DNA from: Neospora caninum Liverpool
Lineage: Eukaryota > Apicomplexa > Conoidasida > Eucoccidiorida > Sarcocystidae
Assembly: GCF_000208865.1 (NCBI RefSeq)
Contig: NC_018397.1
Location: 4,121,748 to 4,185,747 of the forward strand
Direction: 5' to 3'
Length of the DNA stretch: 64,000 nt
Made by a program: the position numbers and the translations under genes. How positions within the stretch are numbered: the stretch's first letter is position 1; the number at the start of each line of letters is the position of its first letter. Under the pieces are notes generated by a model that was not told where the DNA came from, ran no database searches, and saw nothing but the letters and a program-made list of their open reading frames with translations. Of this stretch, positions 13,701 through 23,800 are shown in pieces.

Positions 13701-15830
13701 GTGTGCCAGAAACTGCACGCGGGCCAACGAGGTGAGGTTTGTGAGAGAGGCCGGGAACAAGGAGAAACGGGAGAATTCGAGAAACAGACACGATCCGAAG
13801 CAGAGAATATCGGACGCGAGAGAAGTTCAGAAACAAAGATCCGACGCGAGAGATGGAGGGGAGAGAACAGGAGGCTGTGTCTGTATGTCTCTTAGAGTTG
13901 CTGTTTTGAGGAAGGAAGGACGCGACCAACCGTTTAACGGCGCCTGATGGTGGGGCTGTCTAACCCATTTTCTGCTCCTCGAGTTTTGGTTTCTTCGATG
14001 CATGTGCCTGTCTCTCAGATCTTCAGGCTCCCCGCGACGGCGCGGTTTCTGCGTCGCCCCAGCCGAGCCCGAGTTCCCCTGGAGTGGAGCCCCGCAAGGA
14101 CCGGCATGCGCCTTCGTCTCTCGCTGTCCCTGTGTCTCCCGCGCGTCCGGGATCGCTGATTCCGCAGACACCCGTCGCCGACTTTGTGTCTCCGTCCCTC
14201 ACGCTCTCTTCTGAAGGGAAGGGACACGTCTCTCGCGAGTCCTCGTGTCCTCGTTCGGGGGCGACTTCGGGGTTGAGTTACTCTCGGTCTCCGTTTCACA
14301 CCGGGAAAACGGTGGTGCTCAAGAGCTGGAGAGACACCCGGGCGGCGAAGCCTGAAATCCTCATCACGCACCTCGACGCCTGGCTGCAGGAGCGGAAAGA
14401 AGAAGCATCGCAACAGAGAGGAGCCGACTACGCATATGGGAATAAACCGTTTGTGCTGAAGATGCTGTGTGGTAAGATGCAGATGGTCAGAGTCTCTTTG
14501 ATTGTCGCTCTGTCTGTCTGCCTTCGGACTTTTTCCATAGTTCGGCAAGTCTCCTGAAAGGAAGCGAGCTTTTTCTGTCGATGTGTTCTGTGCGGTTTTT
14601 TCCCGAGTCGCGCGTTTCTCAATGTTGCTTTCAACGCCAAGAAGAACACACACTCGAATCCCGCTCTAGCCGGAGTACGTTGTGTCGACAAAGGGGTGCG
14701 GGATGCATCTCCCTTTCTTGCCTCTTTCACTACTCCCGTGTTCGATGTTCTCATGTGTCGTTTCAGCAGTCCTGTGAGCAGCCCGTTTCTCTCGCTGTGG
14801 ATGTTAGTGTTTCTGGTACTTGCGTGCGTGTCGGTGAGTCTGGCGCTTTTTCCTTTGGCCTCTCCCACGTTCGCGTTTTCTTTTTCGATTGGTTTTTTTT
14901 CGTAATGCGTTCTCAGGAGAAGTCACAGCTCCGGACTCGCTCGGTTTGCATGTGGTTCTCTATTGGACGAAGCAGGCGCAGTCTGCTTTGCAAAGTCTGC
15001 CCCACGGCATCAAAACGAACGCGAAGACGACGAATCGCCTTCTTCTCCGATTTTTAGTCGAACAGAATCTGCTCACGCGCGAGCTGAGAGACGCGCGAGC
15101 GCACCGCCTCAACAAGGCCCTGCGGCGTGCCAAGCGGAAGCGACACAAGAGGGAAAGAGAGCGGCGCAGAGAGCAGGCCGGTAGCGCACTGCGCGAAGTC
15201 AAACCAGAGGAAGAACGGGACGTCGGGGCCACTGACGAAGAAGAAGAGACGAAGGTGATTTTAAGGCAGTTGGAAGATCGAGACGGTCTCGGCGAGGTTA
15301 AGGGCCTGCATGTGCTGAACGCGATCTCCCATGATTTCGTTAACAAGCATCTGACCCAGTTCATCGTTCAACTCAACCTAGAGAGGCCAGACTACAGTTC
15401 GGCTTCGCTCGCGTCTTCCCCTCTGGGACCGTCCTCTTCGTCGTTGCTGGGCTACGCCGTTTCTCAGTCTCGTCTCGCTTCTCCCCTTTCTTCTTCTCCA
15501 CGCGTGACGAGCCGCGTTTTGCCAGCGCCGAACAAGACCGACGCGCTGCAGACGGTCGCGGGGGAGGAAAGGAGGTCGGAGGCACACGACGAGCAGGCAA
15601 CAGGAAACCAAGGAGGCGAGGCAAGAGAGGGGTTGATGAAGGGGGGGGAAGAAGTGCCTGGAGGCGCGCACGATGACACAGGACAGAAGAAAGAGGAGCA
15701 ACTGAGCGAGACGGAAAACAGGCTGTTTGAGAAGGAGGAGCCGGTTTCGGTAAACGCCTGGGCCGCAGAAGTCGCTCCAGCCGGAGACAAAAGGGAAAGT
15801 AAAAGGAAAGGAGGAACGGCGAGAGAATAG
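7704..15830 (+). CDS. PI-PLC X-domain (PLCXD-like) protein
   Basis: Ten exons: 7704-8988, 9786-10835, 11192-11283, 11578-11713, 11937-12211, 12501-12718, 13022-13286, 13638-13731, 14019-14471, 14917-15830 (stop TAG); 1593 codons, all phases close. Residues 1-778 are low-complexity Ser/Arg/Ala-rich. The X domain begins at about residue 777: ILPATHNSASW (catalytic-type His781), ITEQLRRGIRWLDLR, second catalytic-type His938 in AHGG, then EAHPTEIIILSL, TLEQLLRR and RVIYFW. No Y, C2 or EF-hand region is evident, which fits single-X PLCXD proteins rather than delta-type PLC. Insertions of 90-150 residues split the barrel. The reaction expected from the family is phosphoinositide cleavage; activity here is inference. 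An in-frame ATG-less extension reaches 7548; 7704 is the first ATG I favour. Confidence 0.88.
7908..8073 (+). repeat. 33-bp tandem repeats coding an 11-residue Ser-rich unit
   Basis: About five near-identical 33-bp units in exon 1 of the PLC-X gene encode SSVHSSPVSSL-type peptides, grading at both ends into imperfect Ser-rich sequence. The unit length is a multiple of three, so copy changes keep frame. Confidence 0.9.
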
Positions 15831-16558
15831 CGAAAGGAAGAAGAGTCGTATCTTAACGAGAGAGGAGCCCCGGTGAAAGGAGAGACACTGCGAGGGCGAG
15901 GTGACCAATTCCCCGAGACGACTCAGGCGAAGACGCCGAGGAAGAAACGGACGGCGACTCTATGCGACAGTGGCTAACTCAAAAAGCGGCTGCAGCCGTA
16001 CCCTCGGGGAGATCCTGCATGGGAACCAACCAGGGAACAAAAAAGGGGAAGACACGATACGTAAAAGGAGAGCAGAAAGTCCGAGGGGAGAATAAAGCTG
16101 GTAGTGATGTGCCGTCTCCTGATCAAAGAGCCAGGAGTCTCCAGTCGAAATAAAGAGACATTCGTGCTGTTACATTTCGTCGTACATCAGTGTAGCTTGG
16201 TGAACCACTGCGGATGTGGGCGCTGTCTGCGTCGGGGCTCTATTGTGGCAAGACGTTCACGCGAAATACGCAAGAGAGAAGGCGACAAAGAAAGACAAAA
16301 GGACAGGCAACCGGTTCAGTTCCATTAGTCACGCTAAGGGACAGTCTTTGGTGTGTCTTGTTCACTGCGTGATTAATTCTCCAAAATCGCTCTTCGAATG
16401 TGGGCGTCGAGAGGTGTACAACAAAGACTATTGTAGTCTTGTCTGCTCTATCTCACCTCTCACGCCTCGCTCCCTTTTTTTCCAATTTTCCCCCTCTCGC
16501 ATGCTCTGTTGTGCTTCAATCCCTCGTTCTGAAGGAACTGTGCCGGCTTCGTCCAGCA

Positions 16559-16611
<53 letters not shown>

Positions 16612-17406
16612 CAGGCCTTGTATACACGCATCGGGAGGGGTGGAGTGCTATAAACGTTGCGCCATAATCGCGCAGCTCCTGTGCCTGTGAGTTTCCACGT
16701 AAATCTGCAGAAGACGGTAGTCTGCGAGCACGAGTGAGCCAAGGCGAGAGCCACAAACGCACTCGTTCTGTCAGCTATAGGATGTCATGAAAACAAGATG
16801 TTTTTTCGAGGCCAGTGTGGTTTTGCTGTCAACGTGTGTCATTTCCGTAGAGGACCTTCAGTAATCAATTTTGTCTGTCCAAACAGGGGTTGGCTGCGTC
16901 GCGTGCACGGGGAACTGCAATATTCTCGGGCTTCAAGGTTTTCGCCTCGGCGACACCTTGTTTTCTTCAACTGTTGTTTCTCGTACGTAGCTCCTGGCGT
17001 GGCTGCAGGGCGCACTGTGTTGTTTTCTGGTTTGTGTCCTGGCGTTCCCAGAGCAGGAGAAAAGGGTACAGCCCAGCCACTAGGCGCATGGCTTCTAGGT
17101 CTCTGCGAGCGATTTACAGTGGTGCAAGAAATGAGCTACTCGCCAGCAAAATGTCAGCCTGTAGCTGGAGTGAAGCTTCTGTTCGTATTGGCACAATCGC
17201 TGCTGAGTCGCAGGTGGCCAAAGACGCGCAAGCGGGGTCTCTGCCTTCGGCGAGAGCAGATTCAATTTTTAGTACAAGGCACTTCGTAAGACCGACGACA
17301 GATAGCAAAGCATCATATACTGTAACCAATATACAGAAGGGTAAGATATAAACTGACACGCATGAACATCATGCAGCAGTGAATGCATCACTGCAAAAAG
17401 CAACAG
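15831..17406. other. Convergent intergenic region with (TA)n run
   Basis: Lies between the PLC-X stop (plus) and the stop of the membrane-protein gene (minus), so it should hold both 3' UTRs. A long TA run sits at 16560-16609. An open frame at 16890-17351 (plus) has no domain features or splice support and is not called. Confidence 0.55.
16560..16609. repeat. (TA)n microsatellite, about 50 bp
   Basis: Near-perfect TA repeat with one TG interruption in a convergent intergenic region. Confidence 0.95.
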
Positions 17407-19340
17407 TCAGTATGTCGCAATCCCCAGGATGTCGAATGACCTGTAGGAACCCGTATCGATGGAAGACACGGAGGTACCCACGTTTTCCACACAGCCGAGT
17501 TTCAGCCGGCGAATGTGTACCTGGGGGACTACCGATGGCCTCACGGAAGGCCGGTCTGTGACCCGAGGGGTCAGGTAACCCGACTCGCCCGCATCATCTT
17601 CATCGTCAAACTCCGAACACACGCCGCCGGCGGACTCGGTCGTAGACCAGGATTCGGAGGGCGTCGACGGTTCCTGTCCCTTGATCAGCATCCAACCTGC
17701 ACAGGCTGCAAAGCCCAAGAACACATGCCAAAGCCGTGCTTGTGATTTTAAAAGGCTTACCCAAGAACGGCAACCGGGGGGAACTGTCTGAGGTGCTAAC
17801 GGCGGCACGGGGAGAGACGAGCGGATTTTCGATCAAGCGCGCCGGCGGCTCAATACCAGCGCTTAAAGACGTAGCTGACGCAGATCACTTACAACAGGCG
17901 CGAAGCCTGCACGGCACGACCGAATGCGATTCAGAACCACGCCTACCTGCTGCTGACTTCTCGGGCACATCATGGCGTGGTGAGTCGATGATCTTCCCGG
18001 TGTATGCAGCTTCGTCATCCAAGCCTCCTCCCATTTCCAGATCCGGCTGCATGGCTGAACGAACGCCACAACAGGAATAAGAACCAACTCACATTCTCAC
18101 ATGCGCGACTAGATAATCCGGCGGTCCCATGCACAACAGTGGATCACGTGCGGTGGAGAGAAACGGCGAAACCGTGCATTTTGTCCTCACCCGTGTCTGT
18201 GTTTGTGCCTTCGTGTCCACTGTCAAAGCCACGATGGACCTCTTGGGTCAGGAGGTCCGTCAGGAACCCGAAAAGGCCGTGAAGCGGACGAATAGGAAAC
18301 AACCGCAAAAACAGTCCAAGCAGTGCAAACACGGACAGCAGCAAGACCAGCAGAATGGGGCTGACGGGAACGAAATGCGCCCCCGGTTCCTGATTTGATC
18401 CCCCAGAAAGAAACGCCAGTCCGTTCGAACGAGAAGAGAAAGATGCAATTTTGCTCAAAGCAGATGGCAACGGGATACAGCAAACACAAAGTGTGCGAGA
18501 CAGTGCCGTGGAGGTCCAGAACGATTTACTGGCTCCCAATCTCGTACCACTTCGCTTTCGTTTCACATAAATGAAACACAGCAACACTCTGAGCGGAGGG
18601 CTGGGGGTTGTTTCTACAGGGTGTAACTCGTGTCATCCGTATGCACGTTCGAACAAACGGTTCAGTGGGAAATAGCTAGCTTGGCAGTGTCAGAGTCCTC
18701 TTATCCTAGCTCGTGTCTTGCGAATCTGTGCAGGACTGCCTCGGGTGAGTCAACGCATTTTGACTCTTGTCTTTTGCCCACTTTGGAACAGCAAAGTTGT
18801 GAGAGCAACCTAATATCCTCCAGATCGTCGTAGCGCAAACCGGTCACTCTACAGGAAGTCGGCGTTTCTTACGCTTCTAACAATGCCAGGTGATTTCCTT
18901 GGGCAAATCGTCACACCAAACAGAAGGGCTCACTGATCGGGTCAACGGCGCCGGCTAAAACAGTTGGAAGCCGAATACCTGTCGTGATGACGTGTTGCTC
19001 ACCGCTAGATTCCGGTCGGTAAACCCAACCAGATCGCACGTGTACATTTCCACACGGTGATCCTGAAGCATATCCCTCGCCATCGACCTGAACGGCGAAT
19101 TCGCTTTTCATAACCGCATTTTGGCCTTGGCGTGAACGCTCTCGCTTCCACGGCAAATTTGTTTTTCCCCCTGCGCAGTGCCGTTCTGGTGTCGGAGGAG
19201 TGCTTCCCAGCCAGGACGGATCGCTGAGTTGCCCTTCATTTTTCCTGAGATATCGCGCATTGTCCAAAGAAATGTATTTCTTGAATGCGCGAGAAACTAG
19301 CTCTGAAGACTTGTCGGTTTTCGATGCAGCCACAAGGCAT
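17407..19340 (-). CDS. Unrecognised membrane protein (5' end unresolved)
   Basis: Downstream exons are well supported: 18389-18191 (hydrophobic stretch PVSPILLVLLLSVFALLG, likely transmembrane), 18054-17947 (acidic, MQPDLEMGGGLDDE) and 17705-17407 (CSEFDDEDDAGESGYLTP, stop TGA); phases 0/1/1 close. Upstream, about 19340-18934 (DNARYLRKNEGQLSDPSWLG region, ending at a GTGAGC donor, phase 1) and an exon starting at 18846 (GLRYDDLEDIRLLSQL) look coding. The junction from the 18846 exon to 18389 lacks a strong donor, and no signal-peptide exon was found. The layout suggests an extracellular or lumenal part, one membrane helix and an acidic cytosolic tail. I recognise no family; rapidly evolving and lineage-specific is inference. 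Confidence 0.5.
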
Positions 19341-20823
19341 TTTATTAACTCGACCAATCGTCACTGTTTGGGGGCACGTCTTGGCCGCACTGGTACACCA
19401 ACACGCCGCCTCAGCGACGAATTTGCCGTTAAAAGCGTACATCGCTGTTGCCCGTAGTCGTAGCATATTTACAAGCAAGTGTCGTCGCCCGCACAGGACC
19501 ACTGCTCTTTCAACTTTGCTTGGGACGGTATCGACCTTGGTTCCCTTTTTCGTCTGCTGGCCAGAAGACACAATCGAGCAGCAACGGCCAGGAATGCTGA
19601 GCAAAAGAGAGCAACTTTGTTCAGAATCAGTTTGCGTGTAGGTCACGGAGTACACCCGTTCTCATATGCAACTCAACAAGAGTTGCAGGACACTTGAGGC
19701 TATAAGGCACGATAAAAAACGGCAGCGGAGTGCGTTGTGCTTCGTGACTCCTCACGGAGTAGCGCTCGACTAGTGCCAAACGTCACACCCAGCTGGCCGC
19801 TCCCCTAGTGACGCACAAAAGGCTTTGGCCGTGTGTTCACAGAATTTACAACGTCTCTGATAGCCCGCAAAACTTGTTGGCGTCTCTCAAACCGCAGGTG
19901 TACTACTCTTGGTCGTCCCACAGCGTCCGGTTTCGGGCCCATGAAAGTCAGTTGCATCTGCATGTCAGTTCCCTGCCTTTTGTGGGGCAGTTGGGATAAC
20001 CCCTGACTGTTTCATTAAAATTCTCTCCAAATGTATTGAGCGATGTGTCAACGCCTGACGGACAGCCACCCTTGCTTCGTCCAAAACCCGTTGCAGAGAC
20101 GGGGCGATAAACTGGTAGACCGCGAATCTCTGCTGAAAAGGTCTGCAGCTATCTTAGAAGCCCAGTTTTTGCAGTTCGCGTCTGTGTTTGCAATGAATAT
20201 AGACAGTCTCGATGACACTCGTGCGTTGGTAGCCGTACAAATACTCAGTGGGCTACATGGCCAAGTTGACCATGTGGTTGTTGGTGTTGCACGTGAGCAG
20301 ATGAAAGCAGATCACGGCAGCGGTTGGAACCGCTGAGGCATTTCAACACACGCATGACGGTGCTGAGAACACACTGCGAAGATTTATGTTACTTGTTTTG
20401 CAAGAAACCAGGTACTTCAGCAATACGAGTATATCGCGTTGCTTCCCTCCACCTTGTGTGAACGTACTCATCGTCTCCGGAACGTGAGAGAGATGAATAA
20501 TATTTCTTCGACGGCGTCCACAGTAAAGGCGTCGCGCTGTCTAATGGAGATTTCGCCTTGGTCACATGAGGGCACATAGAAGGCATGGCACGAAGAAAAC
20601 GTTTTTCGAAGAAACGTTTGAAAAACGGAAGCTGGGACTTTGGCAGCGCACGCCTCAGAGACTTCGTTTCTCCCATTCCCCGTGTCCGTAGCGAGGCCGC
20701 CGGGTCCAGAGCTTGGGCGGCATGCACTCTTCCATTGGTTTTCCGCCAGTTGTGTACATCAACAAGCAACTTACCTGCGAACCGACGTTGGTGGGCTGAA
20801 AGGTGGGATGATCACAGCCGATT
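19341..20823. other. Spacer between two divergent unrecognised genes
   Basis: Should contain the unresolved 5' end of the minus-strand gene below 19340 and the promoter of the plus-strand gene at 20824. It also holds an isolated open frame at 20043-20336, listed separately. No repeats or RNA genes seen. Confidence 0.4.
20043..20336 (+). CDS. Isolated 97-codon open frame, doubtful
   Basis: ATG-to-TGA frame whose middle reads like real protein (LVDRESLLKRSAAILEAQF, then MNIDSLDDTRALVAVQILSG). No obvious flanking splice sites link it to the gene at 20824, and no family is recognised. It could be a small gene, an exon of an unseen transcript, a decayed fragment, or chance. The opposite strand also has an open frame over part of it, which weakens the case. 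Confidence 0.25.
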   Translation: MCQRLTDSHPCFVQNPLQRRGDKLVDRESLLKRSAAILEAQFLQFASVFAMNIDSLDDTRALVAVQILSGLHGQVDHVVVGVAREQMKADHGSGWNR

Positions 20824-23800
20824 ATGGCCACCGAACACTCGGACTTTCCCGAGGCTTCTGATGATGCTGCTTGTCAGTCGGCGGATTTCGGCCACGGGTC
20901 GGTGCCCGTTGGACGGCAGGAGTCTCGTGGTTCACAAGTTCATTCTGCGGATGTCGAAAAGGTCCCCCCTAGTTCTTCTCTACAGTCTTCCGACGGCCTT
21001 ACGAGGGATGATGGACAAGAGAAACCCGCGCCCACAAGGAACAGATTCCGGCCGACAGTGTCATCTGAAACGAGCACACAACGCCATGGCGGAGGACGTC
21101 CCGCCACCGCCCCCTCCGTCAGGAGGAAGGCTGCAGAGGAGCTGCCAGGGCTACGCAGGAGGACCAAAGAAATTCTTCGGGCGAAGAAAGCCAGGAAAGA
21201 TAAACACTTCTCTAAAATTGCGTTCATCAGTTCCGACCCGAATTACTACAACCTCCTTCCAGTGCAACCAGCCGTGGGATGGTGGAAATGCGTCTTGATG
21301 CATCCGAAGCATTCGCTCGCATTTGTTTGTCGCCTGGCAAGTAACCTGGATGTTATCATTCCCGACACGGTGTTTTGCTCGGGTACGGAATGCTTCTACA
21401 TTTCCAGTGGTCCAGAGGGAATGCTAGGCACGCCAGATAGCGACGCTCTCAAGCAGGACCACACTGGCGGAGCAGGTGCGTCCAATGGCTGGGTCATCAA
21501 GAGCGACTTTTCAGCGGCAAAGCTGCTGGAAAACAATCTGTTCACTTGGATGCATGCCGACGAGCAAGCGAGGCTAACAGGGGAGACTGGCCAGCTGGCG
21601 CCTACTAAACGTCGCACCTCTACCCCGGGGCCTTGGAACAACCCAGAGAGAAGCGAGCAAGGGGGCGACCGCAGGCAGCGAGGATCGATCTCTTGTGGAA
21701 GGACAAGTCAACTGCTCGAGGGTACGGGTTTGGAGGCACAACTCCAGGCGTCACCCCCTTATCCAGCTGCCGTGATGAAGCAGATGCACTACATGAGGAA
21801 AGACTGCAATATCACCAAGGCTGTCGATCTGACTACGCTGAGTTCCGTTTCCTCAGACAGCTCGGTAGAACGCGTATATCAGGTCAGCTCACACCGACAG
21901 TCTCTCTCTCCCCCGAGCGAAGCATTTACAGATAGAGACAGAAATCTACACGTATCAACATGTTCACGCATCAGCCTCTTCAAACAGTGTGCACACCAGT
22001 CGCGTCTGCCATGATCGTGAACAACTAGATTTCTCTGGAGACTGCCTGGGCGAAAGTTGAAGCATACTGAAGGATCTTCAAATCAGTGAACCTGGGGCTG
22101 AAGGGACAGTCTCCGCTGACAAGAAATGTATATTCCATGATGCAAATGCATGCCGAAACGTGAGCGTGGTACGCATGTGGAGAGGCCCCGTCTACAAACA
22201 CGCAACGCGCTTCTTTGCTGGGAGAAGGGGACCTGCCAAGCGATGCCTCAACAAGTCGTTCTCGACTGGAATCGAACGGGCCTTATGTGCTTCGTGGGCA
22301 GAACCCTTGTTCGCTGGTGCAGGCTTTTGTGAGGGGCAAACTGCGAAGTCGCTGTCAGCTGACACGTGTCTGCTGGAGTGCTTGTCGGGCGCCGTCGGGA
22401 TTCACGCTCGTCAATCGGTTGACTCCTCAACAGGCTCGGAATCTCGGGGGGGACTTGACATCCCAGTTCTGCGTTAGCTGCGACAACCCCACGTTGAATG
22501 GCGTGTCAAGGACGGCAGAAGAAGAGCAGCTGCGGAAAGCCGATCCAGATGAAACGAGCTTCGACGTCTTTCCAGTTGCAGGAGCGACGCTTGCTGCCGC
22601 TGCGCAAGTCGCCAAATCAATCTTTCACTTCACACAGACGCTGTTCAGAGTGTGGTTGGAAACCTTAGTCGTCGACTTGGTAAAAGGACCTTCCAGCACG
22701 TGGTATTTCATCCAGGTACGCTCAACACCAGCGACTTGGGTAACAGACCCCGCACGTCGTCCTGAGACGACATCTACCAGAATAGAACGCACAAAGGGCC
22801 TGCCGACCAAGTCCGCGAGTGGAAGCACCTACGAGGAGATAGCAGATCACTTTAAAAATGCCTCGGAACAAAGCGGGCGTCCACGCCAAAGCATCCCTGG
22901 AAGGCCCGCCGCGGGGGACGTTTGAGTCAGCGATGGAAAAGAAACATTGCTGCAGGGGGGGGGGGGGGGGAAGATTCGGCGAAAAATCCCTCAACCCTCA
23001 ACCGACACAGGGAGACGGCTTGGCTTGGTAATGCACCGGTTGCGATTGGTCTCCGCTTCTTCCGGTTTTTCTGCGAAACAATGGTGTAGGTGAAATCGTT
23101 TACCGTTCGACAAGCATCACCAACGATGCCAATCACGTTCTCTTCTTCGGCGGCTGAACCCCCAGACGAGAGCGAAGACGACATCGGCGAGCGCCGCAGA
23201 AAGAAGAGCTGCGAAAACATCAGCCGTTTGGCAATTCCGGCCATGTGTCAGATGTGTGGGTTAAAGCATCGCAAGCAAGATCTCAGCAAGACCGTGAATT
23301 TGCGAATGATGCTCGAGACCCAACACCACATGAGGAAACGCGGGGTTGACATTCTTTTCTTCCCTCTCTCCGGAAGACTTCAGCTGTCTTACAACTATCC
23401 AGTATGTTCTCTATGCTATTCACTATACTTGGCCGAGCGGGAGCTGATCAAGGCCGAGCTCGACCTTGCGCAAGCTCTGCGCCAACCGATGCCTTCCAGA
23501 GAGCCGACTTTCTTCAGTTTCACTGGCGTCTTGGACGCGATTCAGGTGAGCGAGGCCAGTTGCTATTCTCCGCCGTTCGGGCAGGATTTTACACATTTCC
23601 CCGGTGCGCCACGCGGCCGCAGGACTCCACAAGAACTTTTGCCCCTGAATCGATATAGACATCGCTTTTCCCGCATCCATTGCGGCTCTGACTTGTTCCA
23701 CCTCGGCCCGCGTGTCCCCACCGGACACGGTACGTTCCTCTGCCAGGGATCCAGAGAGAGACAGCTGGGTTGGGTTCGCTGACGCCTGAAAAATTCGTGA

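Noticed and set aside
16890..17351. Plus-strand 154-codon open frame
   Set aside because: No family, signal or splice support; lies in the 3' flanks of two convergent genes.
22955..22970. G16 run as a frameshift site
   Set aside because: It lies in an intron, so it cannot shift the protein frame. Its length may be a sequencing artefact.
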